From Paracoccaceae bacterium (GTDB lineage: Bacteria; Pseudomonadota; Alphaproteobacteria; Rhodobacterales; Rhodobacteraceae): 64,000 bases of DNA. Where the stretch lies: NCBI GenBank assembly GCA_004153385.1, contig SDAL01000005.1:186001-250000 (forward strand), written 5' to 3'. The notes under the pieces are model-generated. The model saw only the letters and a list, made by a program, of their open reading frames with translations, made no database searches and was not told the origin of the DNA. A program made the position numbers and the translations under genes. Below, one piece after another: positions 9,173-15,959 of the stretch (position 1 is its first letter; the number at the start of each line of letters is the position of its first letter).

Positions 9173-9814
9173 ATGGAATTTTCAGCCCCCCTTCTAACCT
9201 ATGCCGCAGCCCTCGCCATCGCCGCGATCATTCCGGGCCCCGGGGTTGCGGCCCTTGTGGGCCAATCGCTTGCGGGCGGTTTTCGCGCTTCGCTGTTTTT
9301 CCTGATCGGGCTGGCATTGGGGGATCTGAGCTATCTGACCTTCGCCGTGGCCGGCCTTGCGGTGATCGCCCAGACTTTTGCCGGTGCCTTTGTGGTGGTG
9401 AAGGTGCTGGGCGGCCTCTATCTTCTGTATCTTGCCTATCGCATCTGGACGACCAAGGCCGCCACACCACATGTGTCGCGCATGGATGCGACCTCAAGGC
9501 TCAGCGCTATGCTGGCGGGCTATACGATCACGATGAGCAATCCCAAAACGATCATCTTCTATCTTGCACTGCTGCCTGCGGTTGTGGACCTTGACCGGAT
9601 CGGTGTGTCGCAATGGGGCGCGCTGTGTCTGGTGACGGTCGCGGTTCTGGGCGCGACACTGCTGCCCTATGCGGTGCTTGCGGATCGGGCCCGCACCGTG
9701 CTGGGCCGGTCATCATCGCTTCAAAAGCTGAACCGCTGGGCTGCGGGGTTTATCGGCACGGCAGGCGTGATGATTTTGGGGCAGGCAGCCGCGGCCGTCA
9801 CACGCAGGCCGTGA
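9173..9814 (+). CDS. LysE/RhtB family amino-acid exporter
   Basis: A 213-residue inner-membrane exporter with about six hydrophobic segments. The family N-terminal motif is present (IIPGPGVAALVGQSLAGG, residues 19-36), as is the central MSNPKTIIFYLALLP segment near residue 122. Family members export amino acids or their analogues; substrate cannot be assigned. It is monocistronic and followed by a GC-rich hairpin at 9838-9856. Confidence 0.9.
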   Translation: MEFSAPLLTYAAALAIAAIIPGPGVAALVGQSLAGGFRASLFFLIGLALGDLSYLTFAVAGLAVIAQTFAGAFVVVKVLGGLYLLYLAYRIWTTKAATPHVSRMDATSRLSAMLAGYTITMSNPKTIIFYLALLPAVVDLDRIGVSQWGALCLVTVAVLGATLLPYAVLADRARTVLGRSSSLQKLNRWAAGFIGTAGVMILGQAAAAVTRRP

Positions 9815-9837
9815 CAACAGCCCGCCCCCTACGGCAC

Positions 9838-9856
9838 GGCCCGCACGGGGCGGGCC
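9838..9856 (+). terminator. Possible terminator of the LysE-family gene
   Basis: Perfect 7-bp inverted repeat GGCCCGC/GCGGGCC with a 5-base loop, 24 bp after the stop. It is followed by TT but no U-tract, so termination would be weak or factor-assisted. Confidence 0.4.
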
Positions 9857-10201
9857 TTAAAGGCAAGCGGTCTTGCGCCATGTCGCAGGCGCCTGCAAAA
9901 ACGCGTGCGCGCCCGATCCGATGCGTGACCATCGGCCACGGGAAAAAGCACCGGCCGCCGATGCGCCCCCCCCCCGCGCCCACACCCCCGCGCGCCCCGA
10001 TCCATTTCAACCTATGCGGGGCCGCCATGAAAAGCGCCCCACAGGCCAGAGCGGCCCATACGAGTGCCCTTGGCCTTCCCGACGGCCTGGCGTCCGGTGA
10101 TCCGGTGAGCCGGTGGCGGGCCAAGACCTGCCTACAGGACCAATACGGATACAGGACGGGCACGCATATAAGACCGGCACATGGCAGGCGTGTCTTCTGC
10201 C
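9857..10201. other. Intergenic region with C-runs
   Basis: About 345 bp between convergent genes. It holds long C-runs near 9966-9985 and no convincing reading frame or RNA. Confidence 0.4.
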
Positions 10202-11473
10202 TCAAAGATCGGGCGGGCACGCGACTTCGCGGGCGTGGATCCCCAAGATCACCAACGCCGGCCACAGCAGATACACCTCGATTTCGATATTCTCGCCGAA
10301 AGACAGCAGCACAAATACCATACACAGCCCCATCGGCAGGCGGCCGCGCGGCCCGAGGGCTGCATCGCGCATTGCGATCGCTGTCTGCCACACCATTGGC
10401 ACCGCCAACGCGAGCAACCCCACCAACCCCTTGACGAACAACAACCCAAACCACGTGTGATGCGTGCCGATCGGCATATACTCCACGATATGCGGGCCGG
10501 GTTGTACCGTGCCATGGCCGAACCAGACGGCCTCGTTCTGCCAGCGTTCATGGGCGATGCGCTGCAGGGTTTCGCGCACACGCGTGCTGTCGGCGCGCGC
10601 GCCCTTGAACGTAGAGATGGCATTGGAGATCGACTGCCCCAACCACGGCCCCACAATCGCAAGCGATGTGGCAAGCCCCGCAAGCGCCACCCATGCCCAA
10701 GTGCGCAAAACAAGCGGCATCATGCGGGGCCCCAAGCTACACGCCACCAGCCCCACAAGCCCCATGCGCGATTTCGACGCCAAGATCATCAACACACCCG
10801 CCGCGATCCCCGCCATGCGCCAGCGCCATGTGCGCTCTTCCAGCGCAAACAACACCGCCACCACCCCCAAAAGCGCCGCAAACGGCGACCACGGTGCAAA
10901 GAACTGCCAGCGCGGCGTCCATGACGACGGATCATAGGTGAACAAAAAGACCGAGAAATATTCCGGCCCCGGCCCGCCCACCGCCTTGAGCGGCGAGGTG
11001 AATATCCGCTCGGGCAGGCCCAGATAGGGCGCGACCAGCAACACCGGTGCAACACACAGCGTGACCACGGCGAGTTTGCTTTGCGCGCGCACGATGATCT
11101 CGCGCCGGATCGGCAAAATCGCCCCCGCCAGCGGAAACAGCGCCAGAAGCGCCCAGCCCTTGGCCCATCCGATCGAGGATTTGATCGTTTGCTTCAGCCC
11201 CAGACCCCAGTTGAGATGGCCCGCCCAAAGCGCGACCAGCATCACCAGCATGCCAAAAATCCACGCCCAGACCACCGGCGGCACAGGGCCTGTCGCGCGC
11301 AGGTCCGGACGGATCGCGGGGCCAAGATACAGCGCAAGCCCCGCAAGCCCTGCCAGAACCCACGCCAGCACCGGCCCCACGATATAAAGCGCACCGATCG
11401 CATAAAACGGCCATGTCCAGATGATGGTCTTCCACACGATGCGTTCGGCGGGGTTCTGCGGCGCCACGGTCAT
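10202..11473 (-). CDS. O-antigen ligase/polymerase-like membrane protein (Wzy-type)
   Basis: A 423-residue polytopic inner-membrane protein with ten or more predicted helices and a large periplasmic loop in the C-terminal half containing HERWQNEAVWFGHGTVQPG near residue 310. This layout is typical of the O-antigen ligase/Wzy superfamily, which joins undecaprenyl-linked repeat units. It starts by ATGA overlap with the Wzz-like gene, so polymerase and chain-length partner are translationally coupled. Role in the adjacent exopolysaccharide pathway is inferred from context. Confidence 0.82.
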   Translation of the reverse strand: MTVAPQNPAERIVWKTIIWTWPFYAIGALYIVGPVLAWVLAGLAGLALYLGPAIRPDLRATGPVPPVVWAWIFGMLVMLVALWAGHLNWGLGLKQTIKSSIGWAKGWALLALFPLAGAILPIRREIIVRAQSKLAVVTLCVAPVLLVAPYLGLPERIFTSPLKAVGGPGPEYFSVFLFTYDPSSWTPRWQFFAPWSPFAALLGVVAVLFALEERTWRWRMAGIAAGVLMILASKSRMGLVGLVACSLGPRMMPLVLRTWAWVALAGLATSLAIVGPWLGQSISNAISTFKGARADSTRVRETLQRIAHERWQNEAVWFGHGTVQPGPHIVEYMPIGTHHTWFGLLFVKGLVGLLALAVPMVWQTAIAMRDAALGPRGRLPMGLCMVFVLLSFGENIEIEVYLLWPALVILGIHAREVACPPDL

Positions 11474-12906
11474 GCACTCCGGCCCTTTGCCAAAAGCGAG
11501 CGGATCATCGACTGGCGCAACCAGCCCATCCCCAGCGCCACAAGCAGCAAAAAGCTACCCGCCCCTCCGGCCGCAATGGCAAGCTTCTTGCGCGGCGAGG
11601 ATGGCCCGTCAGGGTGGGTCGGATCCTCAAGCACCTGCACAAGGGGATAGGAGGCATAGATGTCGGTCTTGCTGGACTGGCTGCGCGCGATCGCGGAGGC
11701 GAAAACCGCCTCTGCCACATTGAAATCGCGCTGCAGATCTTCCAGCCGTGCCGCCAACGGGGCAAGCCTGTCGAGGCGGGCGGAGTTCTGGTCGAGTTGC
11801 GCCTCGAGCTTCACACGTTCGGCGGCATAGCCCGCGCGTTCGGTCTCGAGGCGCACCAGTTCGGTCAAAAGCGTGCCCCGCCCCGTCCCGATGGCACGCT
11901 CGAAGACCTCGCCCGTCTCGCCGAGGGCTTGGGCACGCGCGCGCGCGCCTGAGCGCTGCGCCTCGAACTCGGCGCGCGCCTTGACCACCTCGGGGTGGCG
12001 GGCGCCATAGCTTGAGCGCGCCGTGGCCAGATCGGCTGCGGCCTGTGACATCTGGTCGACCGCGCCAAGGTATGTCGCATCATTGTTCAACCGCAAAATG
12101 GCCGCCGCCGCCCCCGCATCGCTACCCAGCTTGCGCTCGAGCGCGGCCACAGATGCGGCCTTGCGTTCATGCATCGCGCGCAAGTCGTCCAGCCGCGTGC
12201 GCAAGGCCTCCAGCTCGATCAGCTGACGCGAGAACTGTTCGACCGAGCGCAACCCCGTTTCGCCTTGCAACTGCGCGATCTGGGCGCGGGTGGAGGCCAC
12301 GGATTTGCGGTATTCGTCAATCGCCGTCAGCCCGCTTTCGTGACGGTTGCTCAACTCGTCCTGACGCAACCGGTCGATTTCGGCGAAAAAGGCCTGCAAC
12401 AGCGCGCCATTGCGCGCTTGTGCGCTTTCGGGGGAGGGGCCGGTCATCTTGATATGGATAAACGCGGTCTGGTCGACCAGCTCCACTTGTGGCTTGCCAA
12501 AAGCGCGCGCCTCCAGCCCGATCCGGCGGGCGGCATCGCGCACCACACGGTCTGCCGCCAGCAGGCGTTTATAGGTTTCGGTGGGGCTGATGGAATTGCT
12601 GGCAAATGCGGAATTGGCAAAGCTGGACGCCTGACCGATCTCGGCCAGATTGACCGACGCGGACGCCCCCGATCCGGGCAAGATCAGCGACATATGGCTG
12701 GCATAGCGCGGCGCGGCGGTTTTCAGATATCCGGTGATCGGGGCCCAGATCGTGGCAAACCCCAGCGCGGCAATCCAGATATAGCGCGGCAGGCGGCTGG
12801 TATCTGCCGCAGATCCCCCCACCAGAACACGGCGCAACGAGGGGCGTTTGAAACCGCGATACGGGCGGGCGGATCTGGCGCGTCTGAGCGTGGGGAAAGG
12901 CGGCAT
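11470..12906 (-). CDS. Polysaccharide co-polymerase (Wzz/GumC-type)
   Basis: A 478-residue inner-membrane protein with an N-terminal membrane helix (about residues 45-65), a long periplasmic coiled-coil region (about 165-400, rich in E/R/L/A) and a C-terminal helix (about 440-462). This is the GumC/Wzz layout, without the cytoplasmic tyrosine kinase domain found in fused relatives. It would set chain length and bridge to the outer-membrane Wza-like lipoprotein. A good SD (AAGGAG) precedes the start, and a conserved palindrome lies 90 bp upstream. Confidence 0.88.
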   Translation of the reverse strand: MPPFPTLRRARSARPYRGFKRPSLRRVLVGGSAADTSRLPRYIWIAALGFATIWAPITGYLKTAAPRYASHMSLILPGSGASASVNLAEIGQASSFANSAFASNSISPTETYKRLLAADRVVRDAARRIGLEARAFGKPQVELVDQTAFIHIKMTGPSPESAQARNGALLQAFFAEIDRLRQDELSNRHESGLTAIDEYRKSVASTRAQIAQLQGETGLRSVEQFSRQLIELEALRTRLDDLRAMHERKAASVAALERKLGSDAGAAAAILRLNNDATYLGAVDQMSQAAADLATARSSYGARHPEVVKARAEFEAQRSGARARAQALGETGEVFERAIGTGRGTLLTELVRLETERAGYAAERVKLEAQLDQNSARLDRLAPLAARLEDLQRDFNVAEAVFASAIARSQSSKTDIYASYPLVQVLEDPTHPDGPSSPRKKLAIAAGGAGSFLLLVALGMGWLRQSMIRSLLAKGRSA

Positions 12907-12996
12907 GGGGCAAACTCCTTTGTCCAGAGATTAACCCCTTATTTACCTTAATGCGCCGGCGCGGGTGGCGAGGGTCGCGCCACATCCGCGCCCCCA

Positions 12997-13014
12997 CCTG
13001 TCCGATCGGATAGG
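12997..13014. promoter_or_regulatory. EPS palindrome box a (upstream of wzz-wzy)
   Basis: CCTGTCCGATCGGATAGG, one mismatch to a symmetric CCTATCCG...CGGATAGG. It lies between the response regulator stop and the wzz-like start, 90 bp from the ATG at 12906. Copies lie at 15345 and 19793 at similar distances from their genes. Confidence 0.7.
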
Positions 13015-13021
13015 TCCGCGT

Positions 13022-13636
13022 TCAGAACACCCCCGCATCGCGTGCGACAATGGCCGCCTGTGTGCGGTTGTTGACATCCAGCTTGCGATAAAGCGTTTTC
13101 ATATGCAGCTTGACCGTGGGTTCGGTCAGATCAAGATCGCGCGCGATCTCCTTGTTCGATTTGCCCTCTGTCAGACCTTTGAGCACCTCGGCCTCGCGTT
13201 TGGTAAGGCTTTGTGCAATCGGATGGAGCTCGGACGTATCGGGGGCGGTCATGAAATCGATAGGCGCATATTGCTCGCCCATGGCCATGAATTTCACCGC
13301 ATTCACCAGCGACTTTGCAGGCAGCGTCTTGGGGATAAATCCTGCCGCGCCAAGCGCCAGCGCCTGTTCGGCAATCTCGCGGGTGGCCTGACCCGAGATC
13401 AGCGCAACCCGCTGTCCGCCCTCCATCGCCAACGCCTCTCGCAGCGTGTCCAGACCCGTCATGCCCGGCATCTTGTAATCAAGCAGCACCAGATTATAGG
13501 CCGCATCCTCGCGGATCCGCACGCAGGCTTCCTGAAAGGTCGACGCACTGCTGACCTCGATGCCATCCTCGGTTTCAAGAAACGCAATCAGCGTATCGCG
13601 CAAAAGATCGTGGTCATCGGCAATCAGGATACGCAT
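13022..13636 (-). CDS. LuxR/NarL-family response regulator
   Basis: A 204-residue response regulator. Receiver residues 1-120 have acidic residues DDHD at 7-10, phospho-acceptor Asp in LVLLDYKMPG near residue 53 and Lys in FIPKTLP near 105. Residues 140-200 form the LuxR helix-turn-helix (LTKREAEVLKGLTEGKSNKE). SD AAAAGGAG precedes the ATG. It sits among exopolysaccharide genes, with a hybrid kinase encoded 2.3 kb away. It is the natural candidate to bind the palindromes at 12997, 15345 and 19793, which is inference. Confidence 0.93.
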   Translation of the reverse strand: MRILIADDHDLLRDTLIAFLETEDGIEVSSASTFQEACVRIREDAAYNLVLLDYKMPGMTGLDTLREALAMEGGQRVALISGQATREIAEQALALGAAGFIPKTLPAKSLVNAVKFMAMGEQYAPIDFMTAPDTSELHPIAQSLTKREAEVLKGLTEGKSNKEIARDLDLTEPTVKLHMKTLYRKLDVNNRTQAAIVARDAGVF

Positions 13637-13754
13637 GGCGGGGCTCCTTTTAAATTCGCACGATCACCGTAACGCGATCTGTCATAGGACTTAAGGCATC
13701 ATTTGCCTAACACCAAGAATAAACACGCCTCCCTTACCCGTTGGAGTGGGATCT

Positions 13755-13772
13755 ATGCCCCGAACGGATAGA
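13755..13772. promoter_or_regulatory. EPS palindrome half-site b
   Basis: The right half CCGAACGGATAG is identical to the perfect box at 15345, but the left half is degraded. It lies 148 bp upstream of the WecG/sugar transferase start at 13920 and 119 bp upstream of the response regulator start, next to a second GC palindrome (CCGATCGG core, 13781-13788). Confidence 0.4.
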
Positions 13773-13919
13773 CGCCCCCCCCGATCGGGGGCGCGGCATG
13801 GCCTTTGGCATGTGCGGCCCTGCCCTATGGACCACGCGCCTATGCGGGCGCGGAATTGCGCCACACGGCAGTCTGCACGCAATCTTAAGACATATTCCGG
13901 TCTGCCAAGGAGAACCCTG

Positions 13920-15332
13920 ATGAATGCCCTGACCGATTTCACCGCGCCCCGCCGGATCGAGGCCACGCCCGGCGATCACGACCGGACCGCCCGCCTCTGC
14001 GCAGACCTGCCCCGCCGTATGGTGCTGGATCTGCCGCTGGTCGATGCCAGCACCGCCCAGACCGTGGCAGCCCTGCTCGACGGGGGCGCGCGCAGTGTCT
14101 ATTTCCTCAATGCCCATTGCGCCAATCTGGCCCACACCCGGCCCGCCTACAGCGCAGCCCTCGGGCGGGCGGATGTGATCTTGCCCGACGGGATCGGGGT
14201 GGATCTGGCCGCCCGCATGGCAGGCATACGGCTAGGTGCCAATCTCAACGGCACCGATTTCACCCCCGCCCTGCTGCAAGAGGCCGCCAAACGGGGCCTG
14301 TCGGTGTTTTTGATCGGCGCCACACCGGGCACGGCACGCCGCGCGGGCGAGGCCCTTTGCCGTGACATCGCGGGGCTGCAGATTGCGGGCACATTGAACG
14401 GCTATGACGATGTCGCCGACCCAGAGGCCGCAATTGCCACGATCAACGCCTCCGGCGCGGGTATCGTGCTGGTTGCGATGGGCGTGCCACAACAGGAGCT
14501 GTGGATCGACCGGCATCTGGAACACCTGTCGCCGCGTCTGGTGCTGGGGGTGGGTGCGCTGTTTGATTTTCTGGCCGGAAATGTGGTGCGCGCGCCTGCG
14601 CCCGTTCGGCGGATGCGGCTTGAATGGGGCTGGCGTCTGGCGCAGGAACCGCGCCGTCTTGCACGCCGCTATGTGCTGGGCAATGGCCGTTTCCTGTGGC
14701 GCGCGGCCACACATGTCTTGCAGCGCACATCCCGCGACGCGCTTTTGAAACGCGGGTTCGATCTGGTTTTCAGCGCAGCATTGATTACGCTGCTCTCGCC
14801 CTTGTTGCTGGGGGTGTGCGCGCTGATCCGGCTCGACAGTCGCGGGCCGGTCGTGTTTCGCCAGACCCGTGTGGGCAAGGGCGGCGCCCCGTTCACGATC
14901 TATAAATTCCGCACCATGTTCACCGATGCCGAGGCCCGTCTGGCGACGATGCAGGCCTGCTCGGACCGTAAGGGGATCTGTTTCAAATCGCGCCACGATC
15001 CACGGGTGACCCGCATCGGGCGGATGTTGCGGCGCTATTCGATCGACGAGCTGCCGCAGATCTTCAATGTGTTGTTTGGCCAGATGTCGCTGGTGGGCCC
15101 GCGTCCGGCCCTGCCGCGCGAGGTGGCAGCCTATCCCGCCGGTGCGCATGAACGCCTTGAGGCACGCCCGGGCATCACCGGCCTGTGGCAGGTGTCGGGC
15201 CGCGCCGATATCGGGTTTGACAAAATGGTCGATATGGATGTGGCCTATGTCCGCTCGCGCAGCTTTGTGCTGGATCTGATGCTGCTGGCGCTGACCGCGC
15301 GGGCCGTCACATCGGGGCGCGGCGCGTATTGA
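13920..15332 (+). CDS. Fused WecG/TagA-type glycosyltransferase and initiating sugar-phosphate transferase
   Basis: A 470-residue two-domain enzyme. Residues 35-210 match WecG/TagA/CpsF (GT26), with LNAHCANLA, LPDGIGVDLA and GVGALFDFLAG. Residues 275-465 match the bacterial sugar transferase family: a membrane segment (FDLVFSAALITLLSPLLLG), YKFRTM, RYSIDELPQIFNVL holding the catalytic Asp-Glu pair, MSLVGPRP and PGITGLWQVSGR. The C-terminal part would load the first sugar phosphate on undecaprenyl phosphate and the N-terminal part add the next sugar. ATG at 13920 has SD AAGGAGA; upstream codons in frame are not needed. Confidence 0.9.
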   Translation: MNALTDFTAPRRIEATPGDHDRTARLCADLPRRMVLDLPLVDASTAQTVAALLDGGARSVYFLNAHCANLAHTRPAYSAALGRADVILPDGIGVDLAARMAGIRLGANLNGTDFTPALLQEAAKRGLSVFLIGATPGTARRAGEALCRDIAGLQIAGTLNGYDDVADPEAAIATINASGAGIVLVAMGVPQQELWIDRHLEHLSPRLVLGVGALFDFLAGNVVRAPAPVRRMRLEWGWRLAQEPRRLARRYVLGNGRFLWRAATHVLQRTSRDALLKRGFDLVFSAALITLLSPLLLGVCALIRLDSRGPVVFRQTRVGKGGAPFTIYKFRTMFTDAEARLATMQACSDRKGICFKSRHDPRVTRIGRMLRRYSIDELPQIFNVLFGQMSLVGPRPALPREVAAYPAGAHERLEARPGITGLWQVSGRADIGFDKMVDMDVAYVRSRSFVLDLMLLALTARAVTSGRGAY

Positions 15333-15344
15333 GCCACGCCCCGC

Positions 15345-15362
15345 CCTATCCGAACGGATAGG
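15345..15362. promoter_or_regulatory. EPS palindrome box c (upstream of the SUOX-fold/kinase pair)
   Basis: CCTATCCGAACGGATAGG, symmetric except for the two central bases. It lies 81 bp upstream of the ATG at 15444 and is the best copy of the repeat. Confidence 0.75.
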
Positions 15363-15443
15363 CCGCCATCCCGATGATCGCATGAAGTTTTTCCCCGACT
15401 ATGCCAGATTGGGCATCATCACGAACCAAAGGAGCTGCCCGAT

Positions 15444-15959
15444 ATGCGCGCCATTCAAATGATCCCCGTTATGGCGCTTGCCATGTCTGTTATTGTGGCG
15501 GCCCTGCCTGCCAGCGCCAAGACCTTGCCCCAACCGCACGGCCCGGTGCTGCTGACCCTCAGCGGCGAGATCGAACATACCAATGGCGATGGCACCGCCG
15601 CGCTCGATCTGGAGATGCTGCGCGAGATCGGCCAGACCGATATCGAAACCGAAACCATCTGGACCGATGGCATGCACCGCTTCAGCGGCGTCAGCCTCAA
15701 GGCGCTTTTGGACTATGTCGGCGCGCAAGGCACGATGATCGAGACCAGCGCGATCAACGATTATATGGTCGAGATCCCTGTCTCTGATGCCGTGACGGAC
15801 GGGCCGATCATCGCCTACGAGCTGGATGGCAAGACCATGTCGCGCCGCGAGAAAGGCCCGCTATGGGTCATCTATCCCTTCTCATCATCGAGTGACTATC
15901 GCACCGAAGTGATCTACTCTCGTAGCATATGGCAGATGGACAGAATGAAGGTGAAATGA
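15444..15959 (+). CDS. Exported SUOX-fold (oxidoreductase molybdopterin-binding-like) protein, cysteine-free
   Basis: A 171-residue protein with a signal peptide (residues 1-25, cleavage after ASA). The mature part resembles the small periplasmic SUOX-like proteins: LLTLSGEIEHTN at the start, FSGVSLKALLDYVGAQG near residue 80, INDYMVEIP near 108, and RREKGPLWVIYPF near 131. No cysteine occurs anywhere, so the usual Mo ligand is missing. Its start has SD AAAGGAG, and its stop overlaps the kinase start (ATGA). A paralogue (55603-56136) precedes a GGDEF-EAL protein. A sensory or ligand-binding role for the neighbouring kinase is inferred. Confidence 0.8.
   Translation: MRAIQMIPVMALAMSVIVAALPASAKTLPQPHGPVLLTLSGEIEHTNGDGTAALDLEMLREIGQTDIETETIWTDGMHRFSGVSLKALLDYVGAQGTMIETSAINDYMVEIPVSDAVTDGPIIAYELDGKTMSRREKGPLWVIYPFSSSSDYRTEVIYSRSIWQMDRMKVK

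Noticed and set aside
12931-12955. CtrA site before the wzz-like gene
   Set aside because: Two TTAA words are present but separated by 13 bases rather than 7.
15444-15959. Calling the SUOX-fold protein an active sulfite oxidase or MsrP-type enzyme
   Set aside because: No cysteine is available to hold the molybdenum cofactor.
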